DNA of 64,000 nt from G963704535 sp963704535 (GCA_963704535.1 OY969916.1:496001-560000); one strand, 5' to 3'. Shown: positions 37,613-47,656, numbered from the stretch's first letter. Notes: a model not told the origin generated them from the sequence alone. A program made the numbers and translations.

Positions 37613-37924
37613 TCAATTCTCAATTCGCAACGCGGCGTAGAGCGCGTCGGCGAGCGCGGCGACATCGGCTGACTGCTCGGCGGCCCGCGCGGCCGGCTGA
37701 AGCCGCAGGTGGGTCTGGTCGGCGTGGTAGCCTTGGAGCGTGAGCACCGCCAACGTGGCACCGCTGGCGAGGGTGATTCGGCAGCCCTTGACCGGGATGC
37801 CACCCGGCGCACTGGAGTACCACAGCCCGTTCAGCCCGCGCCCGAGGCATACCGCTTCAACCTGCGCCGCGACCTCCTCGATCGGCGCCAGCACGACCCA
37901 ATCGAATATGAAGTCATCGGTCAT
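37613..37924 (-). CDS. Small protein of unknown function
   Basis: 103 residues with AGGAG six bases before the ATG. Predicted alpha/beta: FIFDWVVLAPIEEVAAQVEAVCLGRG, then GNPVKGCRITLAS-like strands and a C-terminal helix. No motif or family was recognised. Codon use fits the neighbours, so it is probably real. Confidence 0.65.
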   Translation of the reverse strand: MTDDFIFDWVVLAPIEEVAAQVEAVCLGRGLNGLWYSSAPGGIPVKGCRITLASGATLAVLTLQGYHADQTHLRLQPAARAAEQSADVAALADALYAALRIEN

Positions 37925-37984
37925 CGGCTGCTCCTATGCTATACTGAGAGTCAACATGAAGCCACTCGCGCGTCTATTCTATAG

Positions 37985-38062
37985 CATTCCTAAATCATTT
38001 GGAAAGTGGGTGGGCTTTTCTGTGGGGGCTTCCCCCACACCCCCTTTTCCAACTCCGGAGGG
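37985..38062. repeat. Palindrome upstream of the histidine kinase
   Basis: ATTTGGAAAGTGGGTGGG...TGTGGGGG-CTT-CCCCCACACCCCCTTTTCCAA. A close relative lies at 41680-41772 and both are preceded by AGCATTCCTAAAT / AGCGTTCCTAAAT. Confidence 0.8.
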
Positions 38063-38085
38063 ACGCGCCGCTATGAAGGACGACG

Positions 38086-39973
38086 ATGCCGTCACGCTCA
38101 CGCAAATCAGCTACACAGCGGGGCGCGATCAATTCTGATCAGCCCTCCGCGCCGGGCTACGGAGCCGGCACCGCAGAGTCCCACCCGCTCGACACGCTCG
38201 CTGAGGCGCTCAACCGCTCCCTGGCCGAGGCCGAGCTGCTCAACACCATCACGACCGCCGCCGCCGGCGAAGACGATCTCGGCCGCATCCTGACGGCGGC
38301 CCTCGACCAGCTCCGGCGCGTGATCCCCTTCACCGGCGGCTCGATCGCCCTGGTCGATGGCGATGAGCTGGTCGTGCGGGCTGCGATCGGCCCATTCGCC
38401 GACCGCGCGATCGGGCAGCGCCAGTCCCGCGGCCCAGGACGGTCGTGGCGCATCGTCACGCAGGGCGAGCCGCTGCTGTCCAACGACCTGGCCGCCGACG
38501 GCATCCGGGCGACCAACGCTTTCCGATCGTACCTGGCCGTCCCGCTGATCTGGCGCGGCCACGGCTTCGGGGTCCTTGAGATCGAACTCGACCGAGACCG
38601 ACGCCTTCTCGCCGGCCGACCTCGCGCTCATGCAGAAAGTTGCCGCCACGTTGAGCGGCTCGATCGAGCTGGCGCGTCGGTACGCGGCCGAGGTTCGAGC
38701 CGTCGCCGAGGCCGAGGCAGCCCAGCGCCGGCTCGCCTTTCTGGCCGAGGCTAGTACCGCGCTGGCCGCCTCGCTGGACTACGAGATCACACTAGCGCAG
38801 GTGGCGCGGCTGGCGGTGCCGTTCCTGGCCGATTGGTGCGCGTTCTTTGTGCTGGGGGAGGACGGGCAGGTGCAGCGGGTGGAGATGGCCTACGCCAACC
38901 CGGCCAAGGAGCCGATCGCGCGCGAGTTACTCACCCGTTACCCGCCGCAGCCAACCACAGCCGAGGGGGTATCCAAGGCGCTCCGCACCGGCACGGCTGA
39001 ACTTGTGGCCGAGGCGACCGACACACACCTTGCCGGCATCGCGCGCGACGCCGAGCACCTTGCACTGCTGCGGGAGATCGGCATCACATCGTACATGACC
39101 GTCCCGCTCCAGGCGCGCGGGCGGATGCTGGGCGCGCTGATGTTTGTCTCGACCGAGTCGGGCCGCCGCTACGGAGACGCCGACCTGGCGTTTGCCGAAG
39201 ACCTGGCCCGCCGCGCCGCCCTGGCGATCGACAACGCCTGGCTGTACCGGGCGGCACACGACGCCGTGCGGGTGCGCGAGGCGTTCCTCTCGATCGCCGC
39301 CCACGAACTCAAGACCCCGCTCACCTCGATGCTGGGCTTCGCCGAACTGCTGGAGCGCCGCGCCCTGCGCGATCAGAGCCTCAAAGAGCGCGAGCAGCAG
39401 GTCCTGCGGATCATCGTCAGGCAGACCCAGCAGATCAACAAGCTGGTCAGCGCTATGCTCGACCTTTCGCGCATTGAGACTGGGCAGTTCGACATCGAGC
39501 GCTGCCTGGTGGACCTGGGCACACTGGCCCGTCGGGTGGTGGACGATCTCCAGCCGACGCTCGACCGGCACACGATCGCGTTCAGCGGCCCGCCGGAGCC
39601 ACTGATGATCTTGGGCGACGAGCTGCGGCTGGAGCAGGTACTCCAGAACCTGACGCACAATGCGATCAAGTACAGCCCGGTCGGTGGGCCGATCACGATG
39701 CGCGTCGAGCAGCGAGGCGACCGGGCCTGCGTCGCGATCAGCGACCACGGGATCGGCATCCCGCAGGCGGCGCAGGCTCGGCTCTTCGAGCGCTTCTACC
39801 GCGCCAGGAATGTCCAGGACTGGCACATCAGCGGCATGGGCGTCGGGCTCTACATCGTCAGGACGATCGTGGACCTGCACGGCGGCGAGGTGACGGTGGC
39901 GAGCCAGGAGGGCCAGGGCAGCACGTTTACCGTGAGCCTGCCGATGAGCCGACCACCGACCACCGACCACTGA
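38086..39973 (+). CDS. GAF-GAF sensor histidine kinase, frameshifted
   Basis: Restored length is about 629 residues. First GAF domain about residues 50-170, second about 215-380 (FLADWCAFFVLGEDGQVQRVEM), both soluble sensors. Then the dimerisation helix with the phospho-His in SIAAHELKTPLTSML and the ATPase with N-box NLTHNAIKYSP, G1 SDHGIGIP, F-box LFERFYRA and G2 GMGVGLYI. One extra base near 38588 breaks the frame inside the end of the first GAF (GVLEIE | STETDAFSPADLALM). No response regulator is adjacent, so it is an orphan. Its last residues (RPPTTDH) come from a CCGACCA word array. Confidence 0.88.
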
Positions 39974-40188
39974 CCGCCGACCGCCGACCACAGAGAACAA
40001 AGAACAAAGAACAAAGAACAAAGAACAAAGGATCGACCACCAAAGTGTCGATCACCGACCACCACTCTCATCATCCGTTCTATCCGCTCCCTTATCCGCT
40101 CTCCATCCTCCATCCTGCATCCTCAAGCGCTCCCCTTCACCCTTTCACCCTTTCACCCTTTCACCTTGTCATCTTGTCATCTTGCCAC
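39945..40188. repeat. Convergent word arrays (CCGACCA, AACAAAG, GGATGGA, TGA octamers)
   Basis: Plus-strand arrays follow the kinase: CCGACCA heptamers (39945-39992), then AACAAAG words (39993-40030). Minus-strand arrays follow the antiporter: TGA octamers at exact 8-base steps from its stop (complement of 40177, 40169, 40161, 40153, 40145 and 40137), then GGATGGA words (40105-40130). Confidence 0.9.
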
Positions 40189-41511
40189 CCCCTCACTCGG
40201 TGCCGGCTCCCCGCCCTCGTGCTGGCGCGAGTAGCGGCGCATCAGCGGCGTCACCGAGATACCGTGGACCACGATCGACGCCGCCACGACGATCAGCGTC
40301 AGCCCGGCCAGCCGCTCCGCCAGGTCGGGTGACAGGCCGTGATGCAGCGCGTAGGTGAGATAGTAGATCGAGCCGACGCCACGGATGCCGAACCAGGCGA
40401 TCAGGCGCCGCTGGGGCGGAGAGGTGTGCGAGCCGATCAACCCCAGGAACACCGCGACCGGCCTGATGACCATCAGGAACAGCGGGACAAACCAGAGCGC
40501 CTCGGTGCGCAGCACGCCCGCCGAGAGCAGCCCGCCCACGAGCACCACCACGACGACAATGCCGATTCGCTCCAACTGTTCGTTGAAGCCCAGCACCGCC
40601 TGGGCCATGTAGGCCGACGCCTTCTCCGGGTCGGTGGCAATCTCATCCTTCTCGCCCTCCTTGGCAGTGGCCTCGACATCCTCCGGCGGCGTGGTCTCGT
40701 TCGACCGCCGCTCGATCCGGCGCAGCGCCAGCCCGGCAGCGAAGACCGCCAGCAGCCCTTCGGTATGCAGCAGCAGCGCAGTGCCATAGGAGAGGGCCAT
40801 CAGCCCCAGTGCCAGAAAATCGTCCAGCCCCACCGCCTCTTTGTGCTCGCGACGTAGGTAGAGCACCAGGTGGCCGATCAGCGTGCCCAGCCCGCCGCCG
40901 ATCGCCAGCCCGCCACCGATCGCCCAGACTAGGTCCTCGGCCAGCCAGCGCCAGCCCAGATCACCAAGCTCGTGGAGTCCCAGCAGCCCCAGGCCGAGCA
41001 TCACAAACGCGAACGTTGTGCCGTCGTTCAGCCCTGCCTCGCCGGTCAAGCTGAAGCGCAGCCGATCCTGGTCGCCTGGGTTCTCGATCTGGACATCGGC
41101 GGCGAGCACCGGGTCGGTCGGGGCCAGGATCGCGCCAAGCAGGATCGCCGCCCCGAGCGGCAAGCCCAGCCCCAGCACCCCGACCAGTGCGACCATCCCG
41201 ACCGTCAGCGCCAGGGTGATACCGGCGAGCCGCACCGGCAGGCGCCAGCGCCCATCGGACAGCGGCGGGCGCAGCTTCAGGCCGGCGGTGAACACCGAGA
41301 CGATCAGCACGACTTCGGTGATGCGCTCCAACAGCGCCGCATGCTCCAGCAGATCCAGCCGGAGCAGCCCGGCCGCCGCCGGGCCGAGCGCGATCCCGAC
41401 GGCCAGGTATAGCATCGAGGCGGTCAGCGGCAAGCGCTTCAGCACCGAGGCGGCCAGCGCCATCACGACCAGCAGCCCGCCGGCGACCAGGAACCAGAAT
41501 GTAAAGGTCAT
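40177..41511 (-). CDS. CPA1-type sodium/cation:proton antiporter
   Basis: 444 residues, about twelve membrane helices. Ion-site motifs: AILLGAILAPTDPVLAADV (TDP) and LTGEAGLNDGTTFAFVML (ND motif), and later AWFGIRGVGSIYYLTYAL. A charged cytoplasmic loop near residues 275-305 (ETTPPEDVEATAKEGEKDE) is unusually acidic. It exchanges cations for protons in pH and salt balance. Its TGA stop is unit one of an octamer array, and the last residues EGVAR may come from it. Confidence 0.9.
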   Translation of the reverse strand: MTFTFWFLVAGGLLVVMALAASVLKRLPLTASMLYLAVGIALGPAAAGLLRLDLLEHAALLERITEVVLIVSVFTAGLKLRPPLSDGRWRLPVRLAGITLALTVGMVALVGVLGLGLPLGAAILLGAILAPTDPVLAADVQIENPGDQDRLRFSLTGEAGLNDGTTFAFVMLGLGLLGLHELGDLGWRWLAEDLVWAIGGGLAIGGGLGTLIGHLVLYLRREHKEAVGLDDFLALGLMALSYGTALLLHTEGLLAVFAAGLALRRIERRSNETTPPEDVEATAKEGEKDEIATDPEKASAYMAQAVLGFNEQLERIGIVVVVVLVGGLLSAGVLRTEALWFVPLFLMVIRPVAVFLGLIGSHTSPPQRRLIAWFGIRGVGSIYYLTYALHHGLSPDLAERLAGLTLIVVAASIVVHGISVTPLMRRYSRQHEGGEPAPSEGVAR

Positions 41512-41870
41512 ATCGTTCCTTAGACAAGGTTTCGGGTGGCGCCATTCTCCTTTACAGCGTGAGTGGGGGAGACTGAGGGGCAGCCCCCTCAGTCTCCCCT
41601 TTTTCCCAGAACGAAGGTACGCCGTGCTATAGCAGGATGCATACCAAACGGCGGGGTATAATAGACCAAGAATCTAGCTACAGCGTTCCTAAATGAGTTG
41701 TAAAGGGGGTGTGGGGGAAGCCCCTACAAAAACCCCTTCCCACTTTACAACTCTGAAAGGAATGCTATATGCGAAAATTCGTTCGACCTGATGTCGATTC
41801 TGGGCTAGTCGCTGCGTCGGTATAGCGAAGGGGTGGAATGAGCCACCCGATAGACCAAAGGAGCACCGTC
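41512..41870. repeat. Two palindromes and composite tail between divergent genes
   Basis: 41523-41565 is an inverted copy of the tail at 3709-3752 (GGTTTCGGGTGGCGCCATT...TTTACA), joined to a family P palindrome (41563-41613). A second palindrome at 41680-41772 matches the one at 37985. TATAAT at 41657-41662 may be a -10 box for the plus-strand gene. No gene is seen. Confidence 0.8.
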
Positions 41871-42230
41871 GTGCAATACCTGTTGCTGATCTACAATGAC
41901 GAGAAGGCCGCCGCCAACATGTCCAAAGAAGAAGACGACGTCTGGATGGGCGAATATATGGCCTACACCGAGGCCCTACAAACGGCCGGCGTCATGGCTT
42001 CGGGCGATGCACTGCACCCCACCTCGGCCGCCACCACTGTACGTGTACAGAACGGCAAGAAGGTGACGACGCACGGCCCATTCGCCGAGACCAAAGAACA
42101 GCTCGGCGGCTACTACGCGGTTAATTGCAAGAACCTCGACGAGGCGATTGAGTGGGCCGCCAAGTGCCCCGGTGCGCGCACCGGCTCGATCGAAGTTCGC
42201 CCGGTAGTGGACTTTAGCCAGCCGCAGTAA
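41871..42230 (+). CDS. YCII/DGPF-domain protein paired with the ECF sigma factor
   Basis: 119 residues from a GTG start with AAAGGAG seven bases upstream. A single YCII-related (DGPF) domain: VQYLLLIYNDEKA, then THGPFAETKEQLGGYYAVNC, ending GSIEVRPV. Proteins of this type are typically encoded next to ECF42-type sigma factors, as here. The function is unknown, possibly a small redox or signalling partner. Confidence 0.93.
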   Translation: MQYLLLIYNDEKAAANMSKEEDDVWMGEYMAYTEALQTAGVMASGDALHPTSAATTVRVQNGKKVTTHGPFAETKEQLGGYYAVNCKNLDEAIEWAAKCPGARTGSIEVRPVVDFSQPQ

Positions 42231-42251
42231 TATCGGCGACTCGTACTCGTT

Positions 42252-42294
42252 CGCAGGAGCAACTTCGCGGCCTGGGGCGGAAGTTGCTCCTGCG
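42252..42294 (+). terminator. 15-bp perfect hairpin after the YCII gene
   Basis: CGCAGGAGCAACTTC (42252-42266) and its exact complement (42280-42294) around a 13-base loop. No T-run follows, so a processing or attenuation hairpin is as likely as a terminator. Confidence 0.6.
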
Positions 42295-42302
42295 CGTACC
42301 CC

Positions 42303-42378
42303 TGTGTTATCTATGACCGATCCTATGCGTCAGGCCCTCGTGTGTTATCTATGACCGATCCTATGCGTCAGGCCCTCG
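42303..42378. repeat. 38-bp tandem duplication spanning the sigma-factor start codon
   Basis: Positions 42303-42340 and 42341-42378 are identical copies. Each carries the start region ATGACCGATCCTATGCGTC. The period of 38 puts the first ATG out of frame with the gene. Confidence 0.95.
42313..42354 (+). CDS. 13-codon leader peptide created by the duplication
   Basis: ATG at 42313 opens MTDPMRQALVCYL and ends at TGA 42352-42354, which overlaps the sigma-factor ATG (42351) as ATGA. It has no clear Shine-Dalgarno. If translated it would couple to the sigma gene. Existence as a peptide is inferred only. Confidence 0.35.
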   Translation: MTDPMRQALVCYL

Positions 42379-43622
42379 AACGTGTTCATCGGCAGGAGTA
42401 TGGCCAACTCCTCGCCACCCTGATCGGCTGGCTGGGCGACTTGGAACTGGCCGAGGAGGCGTTGCAAGACGCCTTCCTGGCAGCCGTCGAGCATTGGGAA
42501 CGGGAGGGCGTGCCACACAAACCTGGTGCGTGGCTCACCACCACCGCGCGCCGCAAAGCGATCGATCGTCTGCGCCGGAGCCGCGCCGCCGTTGCACCTC
42601 AGGACCTCGAAGCGCTGGCCTCTGCACAACTGGCGCTGACCGAGAACTTCGACGATGTCGGCGAAATCCCGGATGAACGACTCAAGCTGATCTTCACGTG
42701 CTGTCACCCCGCGCTGCCACTGGAACACCAAATTGCCCTGACCCTGCACACCTTGGGTGGCCTGACCACGGCGGAAATCGCTGCGGCCTTCCTCGTCCCG
42801 GTACCGACGATGGCGCAACGGCTGGTGCGGGCCAAGCGCAAGATCAAGGATGCCGGCATCCCATACTACGTCCCGCCCGCGCATCTGCTGGCCGAGCGGC
42901 TAGACGCGGTGCTGACCGTGCTCTACCTGATCTTCACCGAGGGCTACGTGGCCACGGCGGGCCAGGCGCTCATCCGTCATGAGCTGTGTGCCGAGGCCAT
43001 CCGCCTCTGTCGCGTGCTGGAACTGCTCATCCGCCAGGCACAGACCGATGTGCCGCCGGCGCAATACGCCGAGGTGCTGGGCTTGCTGGCCTTGATGCTC
43101 CTGCATCACTCACGGCGCACGGCACGCGTCGGGTTACGCGGCGAGCTGATCCTGCTCAACGATCAAGATCGGTCATTGTGGGACAAGCGCGCTATTCAAG
43201 AAGGTCTGGCGCTGGTCGAGAAGGCCTTCCACATGCGCCAGCTCGGCCCGTACCAAATTCAAGCCGCCATCAGCGCCCTGCACGCCGCCGCCCCCACAGC
43301 AGAGGCGACGGACTGGCCGCAGATCGCCGGCCTCTATGGCGAGTTGCGCCGACATATCGATTCAGCGATCATTCAACTTAATCACGCTGTCGCGGTTTCA
43401 ATGGCCAGCGGCCCGCAAGCAGGCCTGCGCCTCCTGGCGCCGCTGGCCGACGAGTTGCACGCCTTCGCCCCATTTCATCTCGCCCACGCCGATCTGCTGC
43501 GCCGCACCGATCAGATCGAATTGGCGCGCGTGGCCTACCGAGTCGCGTTGGGCCTCACACAGAATAACGTTGAGCGCGAGTTCATCCTTGAGCAGCTAGC
43601 GGCGCTGGGTGAGCGGCAATGA
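42351..43622 (+). CDS. ECF sigma factor with C-terminal extension (ECF42/SigI-like)
   Basis: 423 residues. Sigma region 2 (YGQLLATLIGWLGDLELAEEALQDAFLAAVEHW), region 4 (RLKLIFTCCHPALPLEHQIALTLHTLGGLTTAEIAAAFLVPVPTMAQRLVRAKRKIKDAGI), and then a long helical TPR-like C-terminal domain (residues about 185-423, with LTVLYLIFTEGY). This domain order defines ECF42-type factors, in which the extension is required for activity rather than a separate anti-sigma. The YCII partner is just upstream. The start region is duplicated. Confidence 0.92.
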   Translation: MTDPMRQALERVHRQEYGQLLATLIGWLGDLELAEEALQDAFLAAVEHWEREGVPHKPGAWLTTTARRKAIDRLRRSRAAVAPQDLEALASAQLALTENFDDVGEIPDERLKLIFTCCHPALPLEHQIALTLHTLGGLTTAEIAAAFLVPVPTMAQRLVRAKRKIKDAGIPYYVPPAHLLAERLDAVLTVLYLIFTEGYVATAGQALIRHELCAEAIRLCRVLELLIRQAQTDVPPAQYAEVLGLLALMLLHHSRRTARVGLRGELILLNDQDRSLWDKRAIQEGLALVEKAFHMRQLGPYQIQAAISALHAAAPTAEATDWPQIAGLYGELRRHIDSAIIQLNHAVAVSMASGPQAGLRLLAPLADELHAFAPFHLAHADLLRRTDQIELARVAYRVALGLTQNNVEREFILEQLAALGERQ

Positions 43623-43648
43623 TATGCTTAGGCGCAGCTTTGTTGCCT

Positions 43649-45884
43649 TCAAATGAACTTCGCCGTGATGCTCCGCTTGCAGTTTTTCAATGCATGCGGT
43701 GGCCCCTCAAACAACACTTCACCACCAGCACTGCCCCCTTCCGGGCCAAGGTCGATGAGCCAATCGGCCTGCCGGATCACATCCAGATGATGCTCAATCA
43801 GGATGACCGTGTTCTTGGCGTCCACCAGCCGGTCAATGATGCCCATCAACAGGCCGATGTCCGAGAGGTGTAGCCCAGTAGTGGGCTCGTCCATCACGTA
43901 GACGCTGCCCCGTTTGTGGAGTTCGGTGGCCAGCTTCAGGCGCTGCCCCTCCCCGCCCGACACGGTGCTGAGTGGCTGGCCCAATCTCAGGTATCCCAGC
44001 CCCACGTCGTTCATAGCTTGCAGCACGGCCTTGATCTTCTTCTCGGTGAAGAAGGCCAGGGCTTCCTCCGCAGTCATGTCCAGCACGTCGCTGATGGTCT
44101 TGCCGCGCAGATGGTACTCCAGCACCTCGGGCTTGAACCGTTTGCCCTCGCAGATTTCGCAGGTCGAGACGATGCCCGCCATGAACGCCAGATCGGTGTA
44201 CACCACGCCCAGACCGTTGCAGTTCGGGCAACTACCCTCCGAGTTGAAACTAAAGAGCGAGGCGCTGACTTTGTTGGCCTTGGCGAACGCCTGCCGGATG
44301 TCGTCCATGATCCCGGTATAGGTGGCCGGAGCCGAGCGGCTATTCGCCGTCACGCGCGCCTGGTCGATCACCAGCGCGTCCGGGTGCTGCGCCAGGAAGA
44401 CATCATTGATCAGGGTGCTTTTGCCGGAACCGGCGACCCCCGTCACGATCGTCAGTACGCCGGTGGGAATGTTGACCGTGACGTTCTTCAGGTTATGCAG
44501 GGTGGCATTCTTGATCGTCATCTGCCCGGTGGGCTGCCGCACCTTCTGCTTGATCGGCAGGTGCTGCTTCAGGAATTGCCCGGTGAGCGTGTCGGCGTTC
44601 TTGAGGGCGGCATAGCTCCCTTCAAACACCACCTCGCCGCCGTGCGTGCCGGCCTTCGGGCCGATGTCCACCACGTGATCCGCAGATGGCGATCACATCC
44701 GGGTCGTGCTCAACCACTAGCACGGTATTGCCCTTGTCGCGCAGCTTCATCAGCAGGCTGTTCAGGCGGGCCACGTCGCGCGCATGCAGGCCCACGCTGG
44801 GCTCGTCGAGGATGTATAGCATCTCGGTCAGGCTATTGCCGAGGTGCCGGATCATCTTCACGCGCTGCGACTCGCCGCCGGACAGGGTGGAGGTCTCCCG
44901 GCTGAGGCTCAGATAGCCCAGCCCAATGTCCACCAGGTGCTGCAGGCGTTCGGCGAGCCTGGCGGCCAGCCTTCCGGCGACCGGATCGGTGAAGCCATCC
45001 AGGAATGCGATCAGTTCCGTCGCTTCCAGGTCGGAGAGTTCGGCGATGTTCTTGCCGTTGATCCGGCAGTTCAGCGCGGCCTCGTTGAGCCGCGCCCCCT
45101 GGCAGACCGGGCACGTCTGCGAGGTGGTGAACTGTTCGAAAACCGCCCGGTTGCGTTCGGACATGGCCGCCGCATCCTTCTTGATGTACATGCGGGTGAA
45201 ACGTTCAACCAGGCCCTCGTAGTTCGAGCCGAATTCGCCCCAGGAGACTTTGATGTCCGCGCCGTACAGCAGGGCATGCAGCTCCTCGTCGGTGTAGTCC
45301 TTGATCGGTTTATCGTTATCGAAGAGGCCCGAGAGCGGGTACATCTTCCACATCCACTTGCCGACCTTGAACTCCGGGTGCAGGATCGCCCCGCCATTCA
45401 GGGACTTGCTACGGTCAAGCAACTTCTCCAGATCAAGTTGAACGGTCTTGCCGATACCCTCACACTCCGGGCACATGCCCTGCGGGGTGTTGAACGAGAA
45501 GGCGTAGGCCGGCCCGGCAGCGGGTTGCCCAACCCGTGAGAAGAGCAGCCGCAGCAAAACGGCGATATCCGTGTAGGTGCCGGCTGTCGAACGCGAACCG
45601 CCGCCGACCCGCTTCTGATCGATGATGATCGGCGCGTTCAGGTGCTCGATGCGGTCTACGTCCGGCTGGCCGTAGTGCGGCAGGAAGCCTTGCACGAAGG
45701 CGGTGAAGGTTTCGTTCAGTTGGCGCTGTGCTTCGGCAGCGATGGTGTCGAAGACCAGCGAAGACTTCCCGGAACCGGACACGCCGGTGAATACCGTGAT
45801 CTTCTGCTTGGGAATGTTGAGCGAGATATCCTTGAGGTTGTTTTCGCGCGCGCCGCGAACCTCGATGAACTGGCGATCCGTCAT
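43649..45884 (-). CDS. UvrA-like ABC ATPase (short paralog), frameshifted
   Basis: Restored length is about 745 residues, shorter than housekeeping UvrA (about 940). The start at 45884 has AAGGAG upstream. Two ABC modules: first Walker A TGVSGSGKSSL, signature LSGGESQRVKMI, Walker B MLYILDEPSVGLH; second Walker A TGVAGSGKSTL, signature VSGGEGQRLKLA, Walker B VYVMDEPTTGLH. Zinc-finger Cys sets CPECEGIG/CPVCQGARL and CPNCNGLG/CEICEGKRF are kept. One extra base near 44684 breaks the frame after VEHDPDVIAI. Short UvrA paralogs are linked to antibiotic tolerance or DNA-adduct handling rather than core repair; which applies here is unknown. Confidence 0.88.
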
Positions 45885-46172
45885 GCATGTCTCCTTATAG
45901 CGAGAACAAAGAACAAAGAATAAAGAACAAAGCCTCCGCACCACATAGCCAGAACAAAGAACAAAGAATAAAGAACAAAGCCTCCGCACCACATAGCCAG
46001 AACAAAGAACAAAGAATAAAGAACAAAGCCTCCGCACCACTCAGCTACGTTCATATTGTTTGTTCTCTGTTCTCTGTTCTTGGTTCTCTAACGGCGGCCC
46101 ACCGCACCACTCAGCTACGTTCATGTTGTTTGTTCTCTGTTCTCTGTTCTTGGTTCTCTAACGGCGGCCCAC
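45885..46172. repeat. Three 48-bp and two 70-bp tandem units of word arrays
   Basis: 48-bp units start at 45903, 45951 and 45999 (AACAAAG words plus CCTCCGCACCACATAG). Two 70-bp units start at 46033 and 46103 (TCAGCTACGTTCAT, then GTTCTCT words, then AACGGCGGCCCAC). Unit identity is nearly complete, so the expansion is recent. Confidence 0.92.
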
Positions 46173-47460
46173 CGCGACTGTATGCCGTTGAATCCAGGAC
46201 AACCAACCAATCGAAGTCGGTGAAGCTTTCGGGGCTAAGGGCGAAGTAGCTCGAGTTTCTAGTGCTGCCGGAACGTGTCGGAAGTGCGGCGATCTCTGAG
46301 GCCGGAAGCCCTTCACCAGTGTGAGTTGGAATAAACACTACCAGCTCCGGCGAACTCGTCAACAATGCTTCAAGCGTGCCTGGTTCGGGCTGTCCGATGC
46401 CATTCGCCTCCGAAACGCCCAATCCCGAACCAATGACGACATAGCGTGTGCCGAAGATCTCCTTGAGGTGTGATCCGGCCGGCCACCAGATGTTTAGATG
46501 CGGTCCCAGTTGCCATTGTGCCTTTCCACACTGCAAATGGCGGTTATGAGCGAATGCCAGGACTTTCCCGCGGCCACGCTCACGAGATACTGCGTATGCC
46601 AAATTATCCGCCATCATTGCGTCGCGAATGCCAAGAAGCTCTATCAGCCGGTCATCCGACGCTCGCGCCAACCCGGCATGATAATTGAGTAATTGCCGTG
46701 CAACCGAGGCATGTTGCAACGCTTCCCAGTAGCGATCCGAGTTACTCTTGGCTACCAATTCCGGCCGGCGTATCTGTAGTTCAGTCATGAGATCTTCGGT
46801 CTCAATTCGGAGCGCGTTTGCCGCAGCCGATAATCCCACCGACTGCGTTGGATCCATCAATGCAGCAGGATTCTCCCAGTCGGCGTCTGAGCCAAGCAGC
46901 GCATCGATGCGTTCGCGACGCTTTTGGCCGCTGTTGCTATCGATCGAGGCCAGGTAATCGAGGGCAACATGCAGGACTTGGCTTGGGCTATCAGTGTGGT
47001 ACATTTCAGTCGGACTATCGAAGCCATAGAACTGGAGTTTGATGGGCTGAGAAGGATCGGCATTGTATCGCCACATCCACTCCACAAGTTCTCGATTCGC
47101 GTCGAGCCAGCCGAAGCCGTGGCTAAATCCGGTATCCTGCACGGCCGCGTACGATGCCGAGCCACGACCGGCGATGTACTCATTCACAACCCGCCCCCGC
47201 GGGAAGCTACTCTCGACAGCGATGGCACTGTAGCCATGCGTCTCCACCAAGCGCTGGAAGAGCCGGTTGCGGAGTAGAAGAATGTCCTCGCCCCCGTGGA
47301 GCGCTTCGCCAAAACCAAGCAACTCCACCGTATCGCCGAGTGAGGCGATCAGCGTATCGACGGCGGCATGGAACGTTTCGGGTGCATCGACGGAAAATGG
47401 AATCGCCGCGCGTGCAACCCAATCATCGAGCGTTGCGTGCGTGGGAATCGGACCAGACAT
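46111..47460 (-). CDS. Erythromycin-esterase-family protein
   Basis: 449 residues from the start at 47460 (GGAGGG upstream). Family motifs: LLGFGEALHGGEDILLLRNRLFQRLVETHGYSAIAVESSFPRG with the Glu/His and Glu site residues, VEWMWRYN, and LAFAHNRHLQ. Ere enzymes hydrolyse macrolide lactones; most environmental members have unknown ester substrates. It is divergent from a double-MerR regulator, which fits drug-induced expression. The final 18 residues (PPLENQEQRTENKQHERS) are encoded by a 70-bp repeat unit and are not part of the family. Confidence 0.85.
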   Translation of the reverse strand: MSGPIPTHATLDDWVARAAIPFSVDAPETFHAAVDTLIASLGDTVELLGFGEALHGGEDILLLRNRLFQRLVETHGYSAIAVESSFPRGRVVNEYIAGRGSASYAAVQDTGFSHGFGWLDANRELVEWMWRYNADPSQPIKLQFYGFDSPTEMYHTDSPSQVLHVALDYLASIDSNSGQKRRERIDALLGSDADWENPAALMDPTQSVGLSAAANALRIETEDLMTELQIRRPELVAKSNSDRYWEALQHASVARQLLNYHAGLARASDDRLIELLGIRDAMMADNLAYAVSRERGRGKVLAFAHNRHLQCGKAQWQLGPHLNIWWPAGSHLKEIFGTRYVVIGSGLGVSEANGIGQPEPGTLEALLTSSPELVVFIPTHTGEGLPASEIAALPTRSGSTRNSSYFALSPESFTDFDWLVVLDSTAYSRGGPPLENQEQRTENKQHERS

Positions 47461-47480
47461 AGGAACTGCCCTCCATACAA

Positions 47481-47545
47481 TGTGGGTGGGGGAGACTGAG
47501 GGGACTGCCCCCTCAAACCCCCTTTTTCCCAGAACTGTAAAGCTC
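47481..47545. repeat. Family P palindrome in the divergent ere/MerR spacer
   Basis: TGGGTGGGGGAGACTGAGGGG / CCCCCTCAAACCCCCTTTTT followed by CCCAGAACTG. It lies on the MerR side of the ere start. Confidence 0.85.
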
Positions 47546-47598
47546 CCCATAACCTTGGCTTACAGTCTATTGTAGAACATAGATGCAAGTATTGAGGG

Positions 47599-47627
47599 TT
47601 GACACACCACGATTGTCGTTCTATCCT
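47599..47627 (+). promoter_or_regulatory. Promoter of the MerR-type gene
   Basis: TTGACA (47599-47604) and TATCCT (47622-47627) with a 17-base spacer. It is placed 45 bases before the likely start codon. Confidence 0.6.
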
Positions 47628-47656
47628 GGGAAACCTCCCGAAAAGTCGCTACTCCC

